A stretch of DNA of 64,000 bases from Rubrivivax sp. (lineage in GTDB: Bacteria; Pseudomonadota; Gammaproteobacteria; Burkholderiales; Burkholderiaceae_C): NCBI GenBank assembly GCA_030680415.1, contig JAUXVE010000095.1:26779-90778 (forward strand), given 5' to 3'. The translations under genes were made by a program, and so were the position numbers. The notes below the pieces were generated by a model, which did not search any database, was not told the DNA's origin, and was given only the letters and a program-made list of their open reading frames with translations. Shown here piece after piece: positions 9,803 through 26,455 of this stretch. Within the stretch, counting starts at the first letter, position 1. Every line of letters begins with the position of its first letter.

Positions 9803-12630
9803 GGGGGCCCGGGCCAGGCACCGAACAGCGCCGCGACCGGGAATTCCGTCAGCACCGAGGCCAGCGGCAGGCTGGCCGCCGCCGGCGTGTCGCCGCCTGC
9901 GGTCAGTGCGTGGCGCCGACCGCTGATGGCGTCCTCGAGCCAGGGCACCTGTGCGTCGGTGGCCGCGGCATCGGCCTCGGGCCAGACGACGGCGGTGTCA
10001 GCCCAGGCGACGCCCTGCGGTGCCGCGCCCACCGGGCAAGCCAGCGACGCATACAGCCGCGCCGCGATGACGACCAGCCAAGCTCCGCCGTGACGGCGCC
10101 CAAAGGCCACGATGTGTCGCGCATGGGTGCCTCGCACCTCGAGCGCCACGTACTCGGACTGCCGCAGCATGGCATCGTGCTCGCGGCGCAGCTGCAGTGC
10201 GCGCCAGGTGACCCAGAACTTGGCGCGGCCGTCCACCGCATGCGCCACCAACTCACGCAGCGCTGCGCTGCGCTCGGGCAGCGCGAGCAGCTGGCGCGAC
10301 TCCTCGATGAGGCGGCGGCGCTGCGCGAAGTCGATGGGGCGGCGGTTGTCCGGATCCACCAGCGACAGCCCGATGAGCTCGTGGCCCTGGTAGAAGTCGG
10401 GCACCCCCGGCGACAGGGTCTTGACGACGGCCAGGGTCAGGCCGTTGAGGGCCCCGTACCAGGCGATCACTTCGGCGTTCGATTGCAGGTCGGCCAGGAA
10501 CAGGTTGCCCTCGCGCCGGCCCAGCAGCGCCTGCACGAAAGCCGCGAGAGCGGCTTCGTAGGCCTCGTCGGGGTTCATCCAGCTGCTGACCGCCTTTGAT
10601 TCGCGCACCGACTTGAGCATCGCCTGCTGAATGCGCGCGGCGTACTCGGCCAGGCCGGCGTCGTCGATCGCTCCCGCGGGCAGGCTGCCCACCAGCAGCT
10701 GGTAGAGCAGGTATTCGTCGTTGCGCGTCGGCGCCAGCCGGGCGTTGACGGTGTGCTTGTGGCGGCGGTTCATGCGCGTCCAGCGTCGCGTGGACAGCCG
10801 CCAGGCCGCGGGCATTTCGCTGATGACGTCGATGCGCGCGCGCACGTCTTCCGAGCGCTTGGCGTCGTGGGTCGAAGTGGTCAGCATGGCGCTCGGCCTG
10901 TGCTGAGCGCGCTCGCGCGTAATGGCATGGAAGGCCGTCACCGAGATACCGAAGTCGTCGGGTTCGCCACCGACGTCGTTCACCGATATCAGCCGGTGGT
11001 GACGGTACAGCGCCGTGTCTTCGATGCCCTTGGCCACTACCGGCGCGGTGTACTGCTGCAGGCGCTGCGCAAAGGCGCGGCAGCGTTCGGCCAGACCAGC
11101 CGGCGCCCCGTGCAGCGGCCGCCCCAGCAGCGCCTGGCGCAGCGAGTGCAGCGTGAAGTCGCGCGTGCGGCGGTCCTCGCGCGCCAACCGCAGCAGGGTG
11201 CCCGACAGCACCGTCAACTCGCCGGCCAGGCTGCCGTCCATCACGACGTGGCGGCACCGCCACGACAGGGTGTCGAAGCCCTCGAACTCGTCGGGCGCGA
11301 AGACGCGCCAGACACGGTCGAGCCGCGCCTTCGATGCCGGGTCGATGGGCAGGCCGTTGACGACGTTGGCAAAGCGATAGCCGGTGGTGCCGTGCAAGGC
11401 CCAGTCGCGCGGCACCTGCTCGTGCGCGGCGACGATCTTCTCGGCCACCACGTACAGCGGCAGCTCGGGCGGCATGCCGTCGCCGCCGGGCAAGGGCGGG
11501 GGCAGGCCCGCCACTTCGGCATAGCGCCGCTGCAGGCGGCTGAAATAGCCGGCCGGGTCGGCCAGGCCATCGGGATGGTCCAGGCGCAGGCCGTCGATGG
11601 CGCCGGCGGCAGCCAGTTCCAGGATCAACCGGTGTGTGGCCTCGAAGACCTCGGCACGCTCCATGCGCAGCGCCGCGAGCTCGTTGATATCGAAGAAGCG
11701 CCGGTAGTTGATCTCGTCGCCGGCCACCCGCCAGTGGGCGAGACGGTAGGGCTGGGCATCGATCAGCGCACTCAAGGTGTCGAAGCTGGCACGCTCGCCA
11801 GGGCGGCCGTTGATGCGGGCAACGACGCCATCGATGGCCTGCACGAGCGCCGGTTGGCGTCGCAGGCAGGCGGCCAGGCGGGCCTTCAGCACCGACTTGT
11901 CGGATTGACGGCGCAGACGCGCCTGGCCGTCGGCGCCGTGGTGCGCCGGCAGACGGTCCAGCCCGTCGGCCACGGCCTGCAACTCGGCGCGGCTGCCCAG
12001 CGGCGCAGGCAAGGTCTGCAGGGCGCGGCGCAGCAGCGGTCCGTATGCCGCCGGGTCCAGCGGCAGACGGTGTTCGTGGCAGCGCAGCGTGAAGTAGCCA
12101 CGCTCGGCGTCGAAAGCGAGCTGCAGCTCGCCGCGCTCGAGCACCAGGCCGTACTGGTCGCCCAGGATCGGCAGCAGCACCTTGCCCGTGAGCGCCGGGT
12201 CGGGCGAATGCCAGTCGATGTCGAAATAATTCGCATAGGTGGACGACGCGCCGTTCTCCAGTACGTCCAGCCACCAGGCGTTGTCGCCGCCGAGCACACC
12301 CATGTGGTTGGGCACGATGTCCACGAGCAGGCCCATGCCGTGGCGGTGCAGCGCCGCCACCAGGCGGTCGAACTCATCGCGCGTGCCGAGTTCGGGGTTG
12401 AGCTCGCCATGGTCGACCACGTCGTAGCCGTGCTGGCTGCCGGGGCGCGCGCGCAGCACCGGTGAACAATACAGATGACTGACGCCGAGGTCGGCCAGGT
12501 AGGGCACCAGCGCCGTGGCGTCGGCGAAGCGGCAGCCGGCGTGCAGTTGCACGCGGTAGGTGGCGCGCGGCACTCTGGCGCGGGCCGGCCGTGCCGTCGT
12601 CGGCGGCGCACTGCCGGCCATGTCCTTCAT
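9799..12630 (-). CDS. treY: Maltooligosyl trehalose synthase
   Basis: 943 residues from ATG 12630, which overlaps the treZ stop as ATGA. GH13 enzyme that turns the reducing-end alpha-1,4 link of a maltodextrin into the alpha,alpha-1,1 link of maltooligosyl trehalose. Conserved segments in order: [81 protein letters not shown] with the nucleophile Asp, [12 protein letters not shown] with the acid/base Glu, [32 protein letters not shown] and [16 protein letters not shown]. Length is at the upper end for proteobacterial TreY. An apparent N-terminal extension reaching 13,482 in this frame is only the shadow of treZ. Confidence 0.95.
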   Translation of the reverse strand: MKDMAGSAPPTTARPARARVPRATYRVQLHAGCRFADATALVPYLADLGVSHLYCSPVLRARPGSQHGYDVVDHGELNPELGTRDEFDRLVAALHRHGMGLLVDIVPNHMGVLGGDNAWWLDVLENGASSTYANYFDIDWHSPDPALTGKVLLPILGDQYGLVLERGELQLAFDAERGYFTLRCHEHRLPLDPAAYGPLLRRALQTLPAPLGSRAELQAVADGLDRLPAHHGADGQARLRRQSDKSVLKARLAACLRRQPALVQAIDGVVARINGRPGERASFDTLSALIDAQPYRLAHWRVAGDEINYRRFFDINELAALRMERAEVFEATHRLILELAAAGAIDGLRLDHPDGLADPAGYFSRLQRRYAEVAGLPPPLPGGDGMPPELPLYVVAEKIVAAHEQVPRDWALHGTTGYRFANVVNGLPIDPASKARLDRVWRVFAPDEFEGFDTLSWRCRHVVMDGSLAGELTVLSGTLLRLAREDRRTRDFTLHSLRQALLGRPLHGAPAGLAERCRAFAQRLQQYTAPVVAKGIEDTALYRHHRLISVNDVGGEPDDFGISVTAFHAITRERAQHRPSAMLTTSTHDAKRSEDVRARIDVISEMPAAWRLSTRRWTRMNRRHKHTVNARLAPTRNDEYLLYQLLVGSLPAGAIDDAGLAEYAARIQQAMLKSVRESKAVSSWMNPDEAYEAALAAFVQALLGRREGNLFLADLQSNAEVIAWYGALNGLTLAVVKTLSPGVPDFYQGHELIGLSLVDPDNRRPIDFAQRRRLIEESRQLLALPERSAALRELVAHAVDGRAKFWVTWRALQLRREHDAMLRQSEYVALEVRGTHARHIVAFGRRHGGAWLVVIAARLYASLACPVGAAPQGVAWADTAVVWPEADAAATDAQVPWLEDAISGRRHALTAGGDTPAAASLPLASVLTEFPVAALFGAWPGPP

Positions 12631-14459
12631 GCCGCCTCCACGGCCACTTGCACCGACCACGCGGGCAGCACCGCACCGGCGGCGTGGCTGCGGTAGACGA
12701 TGCGACCCGGCAGCGAGGCCGCCAGGGTGGCAGACCCGTCGTGGTCGGCAAGTTGGGCCAGCAGATGCCAGCGGCGGCCCGCGGCGAGCGGCCAGGTGAC
12801 CCGCAGCGTGCCCGCTGCCGGCAACTCCCAACGACCGCTGCGTGCTTCGGCCAGCCAGGGCATCAGCTCGCGCTGTCGGCAGTGCAGCAGCTCGGTGTAA
12901 AGCGCCAGCATGCGCGCTTGAGGCGCGCGCTGGCATTGCGGCCAGTCGAGCTTGCTGTTCAGGAACGTACTTTCGGCATTCGGGTCGGGAATGCGGCTGC
13001 GCACCGCCGGGTCGGCAAAGCGGGCGAAGCGGCCGAACTCGGCACGCCGGCCGTTCCTGACGGCCTGGGCCAGCTCGCCATCGAAATCGCAGAAGTACTG
13101 GAAAGGCGTGGCGGCGGCGTATTCCTCGCCCATGAACAGCATCGGGGGCGACGGGGCCAGCAGCACGCAGGCCGCCAGGGCGCGCAGTGCATCGTCGCGG
13201 CCCGCGGCCGCCGCCTGTTGTGCGATGCGGTCGCCGAAGGCGCGGTTGCCGACCTGGTCGTGCGTCTGCAGCGAATTGACGAAAGCCAGCGGTGGCAGGT
13301 GCGCCGACGGCGTGCCGCGCGGCCTGCCTCCGGCGTAGACCGAAGCCTCGCCCTGGTAGGCGAATCCTTCGGCCAGCGCGCGGCCGAACTGCTGCAGCGG
13401 CGTGGCCGCGAAGTCGATGTAGTAGCCGTCGGTCTCGCCGCTGGCCAGCACGTGCAGCGCATGGTGCAAGTCGTCGTTCCATTGCGCGTCGGCGCCCGAG
13501 GCCAGGCCCGCTGCGTCACGCACGAGCCGCGCAGCGTCGTTGTCGTGGTTCTCCAGGATCAGGTGCACCGCGCGCTTGCGCCCCGGACCGTTGCGCAGCT
13601 CCAGCGCCAGTTCGTCGGCGAAGTGCAGCGCCGAGCGGTCGCGCATGGCGTGCACGGCGTCGATGCGCAGGCCGTCGAGGTGGAACTCCTCCACCCAGTA
13701 CAGCGCGTTGTGGATGAAGAAGTCGCGCACCGTGCGGCTGTGCTCGCCATCGAAATTGATCGCCGCGCCCCAGGGCGTGGGCACCTCGCTGTTGAAGAAG
13801 GCACGGGCGTAGGCGTGCAGGTAGTTGCCGTCCGGGCCGAAGTGGTTGTAGACGACGTCCAGCAGCACCATCAGGCCGCGCGCGTGGGCCGCTGAGACCA
13901 GCTGCTTGAACGCGTCGGGTATACCGTAGCTGGCATCGGGCGCAAAGAGCAGCACGCCGTCGTAGCCCCAGCCGCGGCGGCCGGGAAAGTCGGCCACCGG
14001 CATCAGCTCGATCGCCGTCACGCCCAGGGCCACCAGGTCATCGAGGCGGCCGATCGCGGCACTGAAAGTCCCTTCGGGCGTGAAGCAGCCGACATGCAGT
14101 TCGTAGATCACCGCCTCATGCCAGGGCCGACCGCGCCAGGCGTCGTCGGACCAGTCAAAGGCCAGCGGGTCGGTCAACGCACTCGGCCCGTGCACGTCAT
14201 CGGGATTGCAGCGTGAAGCCGGATCGGGCACCGCCGCACCGCCATCGACGCGAAAGGCGTAGCGGGCGTTCGCGTCGGCATGCTCCGCGGCGAGCTCGAA
14301 CCAGCCACCGGCGAGCGGCTGCATCGCATGGTCGCCGGCTTGCGGACCGCCGATGCGAACCAGATCGACGCGCTGCGCAGCGGGGGCCCAGAGTCGGAAC
14401 AGTGCCGTGCCGTCGGTGTCGAGGCGGGCGCCAAAGGGCATCTCGTGCCGGCGCTTCAC
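12627..14459 (-). CDS. treZ: Malto-oligosyltrehalose trehalohydrolase
   Basis: 610 residues from GTG 14459, overlapping the treX stop as GTGA; ATG 14441 is a downstream alternative. Releases free trehalose from maltooligosyl trehalose made by TreY. An N-terminal CBM48-like domain ([20 protein letters not shown]) precedes the GH13 barrel: [68 protein letters not shown] (nucleophile), [14 protein letters not shown] (acid/base Glu) and [16 protein letters not shown] (stabilising Asp). All four GH13 regions are intact. It lies in the glgB-to-GH100 run and is coupled on both sides. Confidence 0.95.
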   Translation of the reverse strand: MKRRHEMPFGARLDTDGTALFRLWAPAAQRVDLVRIGGPQAGDHAMQPLAGGWFELAAEHADANARYAFRVDGGAAVPDPASRCNPDDVHGPSALTDPLAFDWSDDAWRGRPWHEAVIYELHVGCFTPEGTFSAAIGRLDDLVALGVTAIELMPVADFPGRRGWGYDGVLLFAPDASYGIPDAFKQLVSAAHARGLMVLLDVVYNHFGPDGNYLHAYARAFFNSEVPTPWGAAINFDGEHSRTVRDFFIHNALYWVEEFHLDGLRIDAVHAMRDRSALHFADELALELRNGPGRKRAVHLILENHDNDAARLVRDAAGLASGADAQWNDDLHHALHVLASGETDGYYIDFAATPLQQFGRALAEGFAYQGEASVYAGGRPRGTPSAHLPPLAFVNSLQTHDQVGNRAFGDRIAQQAAAAGRDDALRALAACVLLAPSPPMLFMGEEYAAATPFQYFCDFDGELAQAVRNGRRAEFGRFARFADPAVRSRIPDPNAESTFLNSKLDWPQCQRAPQARMLALYTELLHCRQRELMPWLAEARSGRWELPAAGTLRVTWPLAAGRRWHLLAQLADHDGSATLAASLPGRIVYRSHAAGAVLPAWSVQVAVEAA

Positions 14460-16247
14460 GGCGGCACCCGAGTTGCGAAGCGGATCAGCGCCAACGCACG
14501 GCCCGACAGCTCGTACGGCGTCGCCGGGCCGACGCGCACCTGCGCCGGCGTGACCGCCAGCGCGGTATCGATCAGCAACTCACCGGCGCCCAGCCCCAGG
14601 TCGGCCGGCAAGGTGAAGGTCACCGGGTTGGCATCGGCGTTGAAGAGCAGCACGAAGCTGTCGTCGCGCACTGCGCGGCCGCGCCCGTCGACCTCGTTCA
14701 GCCCGTCTCCCGACAGGAAGACGGCCAGCGCGCGGGCGTGGCCGTGACCCCATTCCTGGTCGGTCATTTCCGAGCCATCGGGCTGCAGCCAGACGATGTC
14801 GCGGTTCTCTTCGCCATTGGCTTCGTTGTGCTTGTCGTTGTAGGACACCACATCGGCGAGCGTGAAGCCGTCGTGGGCAGCGACGAAATTGATGCTGGCG
14901 TAGGGCCTTCGGCTGCTGCGGTTGTAGAGGTCGCTGGAGCCTGTCAGGCGCTGCGCGAACTCACCGATGATCCCGCCCTCGCCTTTCCAGCAGGCACGCA
15001 TGGTGTCGCGGTACTTGTCGTTCCATTCGGTCCAGCCGACCGGGAAGTTGCCGACCTGGTAGCCGCCCGCGCCCAGATCCCAGGGTTCAGCGATCAGCTT
15101 CACCTGCGACAGCACCGGGTCCTGGCGCAGGATGTCGAAGAAGGCGCTCAGGCGGTCCACCGCATGCAGTTCGCGCGCCAGCGCCGAAGCCAGGTCGAAG
15201 CGAAAGCCGTCGACGTGCATCTCGGTGACCCAGTAGCGCAGCGAATCCATCAACAGCTGCAGCACACGGGGATGCTGCATGTTCAGCGTGTTGCCGCAAC
15301 CGGTGAAGTCCTGGTAGTAACGCTGGTCGTCGGGCATGAGGCGGTAGTACGCCGCATTGTCGATGCCGCGAAAGCACAGCGTCGGCCCACACTCGCTGCC
15401 TTCGGCGGTGTGGTTGTAGACGACGTCGAGCAGCACCTCGATGCCCACCTCATGAAGCGTGCGCACCATGGTCTTGAACTCGCCGACCTTGCCCGTGGCG
15501 CTGTAACGGTGCTCGGGGGCGAAATAGCCGATCGAGTTGTAGCCCCAGTAGTTGCGCAGGCCGCGCTCGACGAGATGGCGGTCGTCGAGGAACGAATGCA
15601 CCGGCATCAGCTCGATCGTCGTCACACCCAGCCGCTTGAAGTGCTCGATCACCGGCGCGCAGGCCAGGCCGCCGTAGCTGCCGCGCAGCGCAGGCGGCAC
15701 GTCGGGGTGCTGGCGCGTGAAGCCGCGCACATGCAGCTCGTAGATGACCGTCTCGTGCCACGGCACCCTGGGCGGCCGGTCATCGCCCCAGGTGAACGCG
15801 GACTCGACGACCTTGCAGCGAGGCAGGTAGGGCGCGCTGTCGCGGCGGTCGAACGAGAGGTCGCCCTGGCTGTGGCCGATGCGGTAGACGAACAGCGCAT
15901 CGTGCCAGCGGATGCTGCCCACGATGTTGCGCGCATAGGGGTCGAGCAGCAGCTTGTGGCCGTTGAAGCGATGGCCATCCCTGGGGCTATAGAGGCCGTA
16001 GACGCGGTAGCCATAGTGCAGCCCCGGCCGCGCCTGCGGCAGGTAGCCGTGGAAGACCTGGTCGGTCTGCTCGCGCAAGACCAGGCGCTGCACTTCATTG
16101 CGCCCGCTGGCGTCGAACAGGCACAGCTCGACGCGCTCGCGCCGACTCGGAGAACAGCGCGAAGTTCACCCCCATGCCGTCCCAGGTGGCGCCGCGCGGG
16201 TACGGCTTGCCCGGCCACAGGGCGTCGATGACCGCAGCGCCGGCCAT
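14456..16247 (-). pseudogene. treX: Glycogen debranching enzyme TreX/GlgX, frameshifted and internally deleted
   Basis: ATG 16247 starts a proper GlgX N-terminus ([28 protein letters not shown]). A one-base shift at about 16132-16144 then moves the similarity to another frame ([19 protein letters not shown]), which is open to the stop at 14456. The GH13 triad regions remain: [30 protein letters not shown] and [10 protein letters not shown]. After [11 protein letters not shown] the protein jumps directly to [16 protein letters not shown], at about 14795-14801. About 110 residues present in GlgX/TreX are absent, including the MLLAGDE...GNNNAYCQDN region that completes the barrel. With the frame repaired the product would be about 597 residues against 650-720 expected. 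ATG 16093 could start a shortened protein, but the internal loss makes activity unlikely. The stop overlaps the treZ start (GTGA). Confidence 0.85.
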
Positions 16248-16930
16248 CAGGGCAGCCGGTCGCCGCGGTCGCGCGGGAACCAGCGCTCGATCAGCGCAGC
16301 CGCACGGTCGCGGCCACCGAGGCCGAACGACAGCGCCAGCGCCACCACGATGCCGGCCAGCAGGATCAGGAAGGTCTGCTGGATGAGGCCGCCGCCGATG
16401 TCCAGGTGGTCCACCGCGAGCAGCACCACGAAGACCATCACGCCGTACTGCATGAGGCGGCCGAGCAATTCGCCGTCGCTGATCTCGGCGCTGCGGCAAT
16501 AGCTCTGCACCGCGTTGCCGGCGAAACGGGCGAAGTAGCTGCCGAACACCACCACCAGCAGCGCCACCAGCAGCCGCGGCACGAACAGCAGCACCTTGCC
16601 GAGCAGGTCGGTGACCTGGGTCAGCCCCAGGCTGTTGAAGGCGATGATCAGCGACGCCAGGAGGACCAGCGCATAGGCGATCCAGCCGAACAGCTCGGTG
16701 GTGTCCTTCTCGGTGCCGCCTTGCTGCAGGAAGCCGTCGATGCCGGCGCGCTCGGTGAGGACGTGGAAGTTCAGCGCCCGCAGCGCCTTCACGACGCTGA
16801 AGCGGAAGGCCTTGGCCACCAGCCAGCCGATGAACAGCACGGCCAGCGCCAGTGCCAGCCTCGGCATGAAGGCGCCCACCTGGTGCAGCAGCGCGCGCAG
16901 CGGTTCCAGCATGACATCGATGTTCTGCAT
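16247..16930 (-). CDS. Multi-pass membrane protein with conserved TM-helix repeats (MscS-associated, CmpX-like)
   Basis: 227 residues from ATG 16930. Four or five hydrophobic helices are visible: [70 protein letters not shown] and [20 protein letters not shown]. The repeats with [13 protein letters not shown] and the ending [11 protein letters not shown] match the 'conserved TM helix' family found alone or in front of MscS channels. The MscS beta-domain itself is absent. It lies inside the trehalose operon, 25 bases after treS, and its stop overlaps the treX start (TGATG). Co-transcription with osmoprotectant genes suggests a role in membrane tension or osmotic response; this is inference. 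Earlier in-frame starts give no membrane or family features. Confidence 0.82.
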   Translation of the reverse strand: MQNIDVMLEPLRALLHQVGAFMPRLALALAVLFIGWLVAKAFRFSVVKALRALNFHVLTERAGIDGFLQQGGTEKDTTELFGWIAYALVLLASLIIAFNSLGLTQVTDLLGKVLLFVPRLLVALLVVVFGSYFARFAGNAVQSYCRSAEISDGELLGRLMQYGVMVFVVLLAVDHLDIGGGLIQQTFLILLAGIVVALALSFGLGGRDRAAALIERWFPRDRGDRLP

Positions 16931-16955
16931 GTTCAGTCCCCTTGTTGCGGCGCCA

Positions 16956-20291
<3,336 letters not shown>

Positions 20292-20301
20292 GGGCGGCCC
20301 T

Positions 20302-22325
<2,024 letters not shown>

Positions 22326-22329
<4 letters not shown>

Positions 22330-24233
22330 GCCTGGGCTCCGTCGCACTGCAGCACCAGCACGCCGAGCGGCGGCAGGCGCAGGTTCAATGCGTGATAGCG
22401 ACCGTGCGCCGACACCGGCACGCTGTGAACGCCGCCTTGGTTGCCCACGCCGCTGCCGCCATAGATGGCGGCGTCACTGTTCAATCGCTCGACCCAGTGG
22501 CCGGCCTGCGGCACGCCGACGAGGTAGTCGTCGCGCGGCAGCGGCGTGAAGTTGGCCACCACCAGCAGGCACGATCCGTCCCTGGCCTTGCGCAGGTAGC
22601 TCAGCACGCTGGCCTCGGCGTCGCCGGCGTCGGTCCATTCGAAACCGGCGGCGTCGAAATCCAGCTCATACAGCGCCGGCGCATTGCGGTAGAGGCGATT
22701 CAGGTCCTCCACCCAACGCTGCAAGCCGCCGTGGGCAGGGCTCTCCAGCAGCCACCAGTCCAGCGCATCGTCGTGGTTCCACTCGCGGCGCTGGCCGAAT
22801 TCGCCGCCCATGAAGAGCAGCTTCTTGCCCGGGTGCGCCCACATGTGGCCGAACAGCAGGCGCAGGTTGGCGAACTGCTGCCAGTCGTCACCCGGCATTT
22901 TGTCGATGAGCGAACCCTTGCCGTACACCACCTCGTCGTGCGAGAGCGGCAGCATGAAGTTCTCGTTGAAGGCGTAGACCAGCGAAAAGGTCAGTTCATT
23001 GTGGTGCCAGCGGCGGTGGATGGGATCTTCGTGCATGTACTTCAGCGTGTCGTGCATCCAGCCCATGTTCCACTTCATGCCGAATCCCAGGCCGCCGACA
23101 TGGGTCGGGCGCGACACCATCGGCCAGGCGGTCGATTCCTCGGCGATGATCTGCACGCCGGGGTGGTCGCGGTAGGCCGATTCGTTGAGCTGCCTCAGGA
23201 ACGAGATCGCCTCCAGGTTCTCGCGGCCGCCGAAGGCATTCGGAATCCACTCGCCTTCCTTGCGCGAATAGTCCAGGTACAGCATCGACGCCACGCCGTC
23301 GACCCGCAAGCCGTCGATGTGGTATTCGTCGAGCCAGAACATGGCGCTCGACAGCAGGAAGGCCCGCACCTCGTTGCGGCCGTAATTGAAGACCGAGGAA
23401 CTCCACTCCGGGTGAAAGCCCTGTCGCGGGTCGGCGTGTTCGTAGAGGTGCGTGCCGTCGAAGCGGGCCAGGCCATGCGTGTCGGCGGGGAAGTGCGACG
23501 GCACCCAGTCCAGGATGACGCCGATGCCGGCCTGGTGCAGGGCGTCGACGAGGAACTTGAAGTCCTGCGGCGTGCCGTAACGCGAAGTGGGGGCGAAGTA
23601 GCCGGTGGTCTGGTAGCCCCACGAGCCGTAGAACGGATGCTCGGTGATCGGCATCAGTTCGACGTGCGTGAAGCCCAGGCGCCTGACGTATTCGACCAGC
23701 AGGACGGCCGCGCTGCGATAGTCGAGCATGGCGCCGGCCTCACCGCGCCGCCACGACCCCAGGTGCACCTCGTAGACGGACATCGGCAGATCCAGCGCGT
23801 TGCTCGCCGCACGCGAGCGCATCCACGCCGCGTCGGCCCATTCATGGTCCTCGCTGCGCCAGGCCACCGAAGCCGTGGCCGGTGCCGGCTCGGCACAGCG
23901 CGCGAACGGGTCCGCCTTCTCGATCGACTCGCCGTCTGCGGTGCGGATCGAGTACTTGTACTTTTGGCCCTGCACGACGTGCGGGATTTCGACTTCCCAC
24001 AGACCACTGCCGTCGGCCCGCGGCGCGGCAACATGCAGGCCCTCTTGCCAGCCATTGAAATCGCCGACCACGCAGAGCGACCATGCATTCGGCGCCCATA
24101 CCGTGAAGCGGGCCGAGCCGGGCCCCAGCCTGCAGCCGAGCTTCTGATACAGCCGGCCATGCGTGCCCTCGCGGAACAGGTGGATGTCCTGCTCGCCGAG
24201 GGCTTCGATCGAAGATACATTTGTACAAAGCAT
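22326..24233 (-). CDS. glgB: 1,4-alpha-glucan branching enzyme
   Basis: 635 residues, first gene of the alpha-glucan run. Cuts alpha-1,4 chains and rejoins them in alpha-1,6 linkage. A CBM48 domain ([20 protein letters not shown]) is followed by the GH13 barrel: [71 protein letters not shown] (nucleophile), [20 protein letters not shown] (acid/base) and [20 protein letters not shown]. The protein lacks the extra N-terminal module of the 728-residue E. coli enzyme, as is common in GlgE-pathway versions. The start at ATG 24233 overlaps a 10-base palindrome TTTGTACAAA (24220-24229), which may influence initiation. A divergent region separates it from the Mla operon. Confidence 0.95.
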
Positions 24234-24443
24234 TCGTGGAGCTTACCTTCGAACGACGAAACCTGTCCAGACGCCCACTGGCATCACAGGCACACGCATC
24301 CCACGCTGCCGGCCCCACGGCGTGTGGGCTATTCTCTTTCGTGTGGCGTCGTCGCGGGGCGGCGCCGCGCAACGTGCCGGCCACGCCTGGGCTCGAACCA
24401 GGGCCATTGTCGACCTCCGACGCGCTGCCCGGCCCGAGGACAA
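24234..24443. promoter_or_regulatory. Divergent intergenic region between glgB and the Mla operon
   Basis: This 210-base region must contain the promoters of the glgB run (minus) and the Mla operon (plus). AAGGTAAG precedes glgB, and GAGGA precedes the ATG at 24444. No strong -10/-35 pair was found. On the minus strand a hairpin with a seven-base TTCGAGC loop (about 24389-24405) resembles a tRNA T-arm, but no complete tRNA can be built around it. Confidence 0.4.
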
Positions 24444-25556
24444 ATGCCCATCACAGACCCCCCATGGCTGACGGCTGACACCCACGGTGGGCAGGCCACG
24501 CTGCGGCTGGCCGGGGCGTGGCGCCTGGCCAGCCTGGCCGAGATCGACCGCGCGCTGGCACAGACGACGCCGCCGGCGGTCGTCGATGGCAGCGCGCTGG
24601 TCGAGCTCGACAGTGCGGCCGCACTGGTGCTGCTGCGTGCGCTGGGCCGCGGCGGCGCCGCGGGCCCGGCTTGGACCGGCTTCAGCGAAGTCCACGCGCG
24701 CATCCTGGGCCAGGTCCGCGGGCAACTGGAGGCGCTGGCGGCGGCGCCGTCGCTGCGGCGCGAGGGCCCGCTGGCGCGCATCGGTCGCCACACGGCGGCG
24801 CTGGGCGCGTTGCTGCACGGCCATCTGAACATGCTGGGCCTCACGGTCGCCGCGTTCGGTGCGGTGCTGGTGCAGCCGCGCCGGCTGCGGCTGCGCGAAA
24901 CGACGGTGCAGCTCGAGCAGACGGGGCTCGACGCCATTCCGGTGGTGGCGCTGGTGACGCTGCTGATCGGCCTCGTCATCACCTACCTGCTGGGGCTGCA
25001 GGCCGAGATCTACGGCGCCAACATCTTCGTCGTCGACGGCGTCGGCATCGGCGCGACGCGCGAGTTCGCACCCATCATCGTCGCCATCATCGTGGCCGGC
25101 CGCTCGGGCGCGGCCTTCACGGCGCAGCTGGGTTCGATGCGGCTGACCGAAGAGACCGACGCCATCCGCACGCTCGGCCTGTCGCCGATGCAGGTGCTGG
25201 TGGTGCCGCGCGTGCTGGCGCTGATGGTGGCGCTGCCGCTGCTCGTGTTCGTCGGCGACGTGATGAGCCTGCTCGGCGCGATGGCCATCGCCGGGCCGAT
25301 GCTCGACATCACGCCGCTGGCCTTCCTGGCGCGGCTGCGCGAGGAACTGGCGCTGCGCCATGTCATCGTCGGCCTGGCCAAGGCGCCGGTGTTCGCGCTG
25401 GCGATCGCGGTCATCGGCGTGCGCATGGGCATGACCGTGGGCCGCGACACGCGCGCCCTGGGCGCTGCCACCACGTCCACCGTGGTGCAGAGCATCGTCG
25501 CCGTGATCCTGCTCGACGCGGCCTTCGCCGTCGTGCTGCAGGCCTTGGGCCTGTGA
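24444..25556 (+). CDS. MlaE-type ABC permease with N-terminal STAS domain
   Basis: 370 residues. The first ~100 residues form a STAS-like domain (HGGQATLRLAGAWRLASLAE, VDGSALVELDSAAALVLLRA), which in E. coli is the separate protein MlaB. The remainder is an MlaE permease with about five membrane helices: IPVVALVTLLIGLVITYLLG, the conserved EFAPIIVAIIVAGRSGAAFT and AQLGSMRLTEETDAIRTLG, and VPRVLALMVALPLLVFVGDV. MlaE moves phospholipid between the inner membrane and the periplasmic MCE ring. The gene heads a four-gene operon with ATPase, MCE and lipoprotein genes, and overlaps the ATPase start. Fusion of MlaB and MlaE functions in one chain is known in other bacteria. Confidence 0.9.
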   Translation: MPITDPPWLTADTHGGQATLRLAGAWRLASLAEIDRALAQTTPPAVVDGSALVELDSAAALVLLRALGRGGAAGPAWTGFSEVHARILGQVRGQLEALAAAPSLRREGPLARIGRHTAALGALLHGHLNMLGLTVAAFGAVLVQPRRLRLRETTVQLEQTGLDAIPVVALVTLLIGLVITYLLGLQAEIYGANIFVVDGVGIGATREFAPIIVAIIVAGRSGAAFTAQLGSMRLTEETDAIRTLGLSPMQVLVVPRVLALMVALPLLVFVGDVMSLLGAMAIAGPMLDITPLAFLARLREELALRHVIVGLAKAPVFALAIAVIGVRMGMTVGRDTRALGAATTSTVVQSIVAVILLDAAFAVVLQALGL

Positions 25557-26455
25557 GTGCCGGCGCCGTGATCACCACCCTGCCGGCCGCGGCGGCGGCC
25601 GCGTTACCGGTGATCGAAGTCGAGGACATCGTCACCCGCTTCGGCGCGCAGACCGTGCACGACGGCGTGGCGTTCAGCGTCGGCCGCGGCACCCTGGTGG
25701 CGCTGATCGGCGGCAGTGGCACCGGCAAGTCGGTGCTGCTGCGCGAGATGATCGGCCTGCAGCGGCCCAGCGCCGGCCGCGTACGGCTGCTCGGCACCAG
25801 CCTGTGGGACGCCACGCCGGCCGAGCTGGAGGCGCTGCGCCGACGCTTCGGCATGATGTTCCAGGACGGCGCGCTGTTTTCGTCATTGACGGTGGCGCAG
25901 AACGTCGCCGTGCCGCTGCACGAACACACCGGGCTCGGCAAGGCGACGATCGACGCGCTGGTCGCGCTGCGGCTGCTGCAGGCCGGGCTGCCGGTGGCCG
26001 CCGGCGCCAAGATGCCCAGCGAGCTGTCGGGTGGCATGCGCAAGCGCGCTGCGATCGCGCGGGCGATCGCGCTCGAGCCCGAAATCCTGTTCCTCGACGA
26101 GCCGACCTCGGGGCTGGACCCGATCACCGCGCGCGCCTTCGACCGCCTGGTGCGATCGCTGGTCGACGACCTCGGCATCACCGTGTTCCTGGTGACGCAC
26201 GACCTCGACACGCTGCTGGGCGTGGTCGACCGGCTGATCGTGCTGGCGGGCGGCAAGGTGCTGGCCGACGGCCCGGTACGCGACGTGATGGCCGTCGACG
26301 ACCCGTGGATCCGCGAGTACTTCTCGGGGCGGCGGACCCTCGTGCCGTCGAAGTCCGCGCAGGCGGACTTCGGGCCGCGGCACGCAAGCCCCACGCAGGC
26401 AGGCGCAGGCTCTGAGTCCGGGGGCCTCCAGTTAGACTCGAGCGATGGAAGCTGA
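25553..26455 (+). CDS. MlaF-type ABC transporter ATPase
   Basis: 300 residues from GTG 25553, overlapping the permease stop as GTGA. Complete ABC cassette: Walker A GGSGTGKS, Q-loop FGMMFQDGALFSSLTVAQNV, signature ELSGGMRKRAAIARAIAL, Walker B EILFLDEPTSGLDP and the H-loop VTHDLDTL. FQDGALFSSLTV is typical of MlaF and other phospholipid/toluene-tolerance ATPases. The C-terminal ~35 residues (after YFSGRR) are low-complexity and overlap the next gene by 11 bases. It should power lipid transport together with the STAS-permease and MCE proteins encoded alongside. Confidence 0.92.
   Translation: MSAGAVITTLPAAAAAALPVIEVEDIVTRFGAQTVHDGVAFSVGRGTLVALIGGSGTGKSVLLREMIGLQRPSAGRVRLLGTSLWDATPAELEALRRRFGMMFQDGALFSSLTVAQNVAVPLHEHTGLGKATIDALVALRLLQAGLPVAAGAKMPSELSGGMRKRAAIARAIALEPEILFLDEPTSGLDPITARAFDRLVRSLVDDLGITVFLVTHDLDTLLGVVDRLIVLAGGKVLADGPVRDVMAVDDPWIREYFSGRRTLVPSKSAQADFGPRHASPTQAGAGSESGGLQLDSSDGS

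Noticed and set aside
12631..13482. N-terminal extension of the TreY frame
   Set aside because: Overlaps treZ fully in another frame; TreY similarity begins at ATG 12630, which is coupled to the treZ stop.
24385..24445. Possible tRNA on the minus strand (CCTGG-TTCGAGC-CCAGG T-arm)
   Set aside because: No matching acceptor stem, D-arm or seven-base anticodon loop can be built in the correct positions; a single T-arm-like hairpin is expected by chance in GC-rich DNA.
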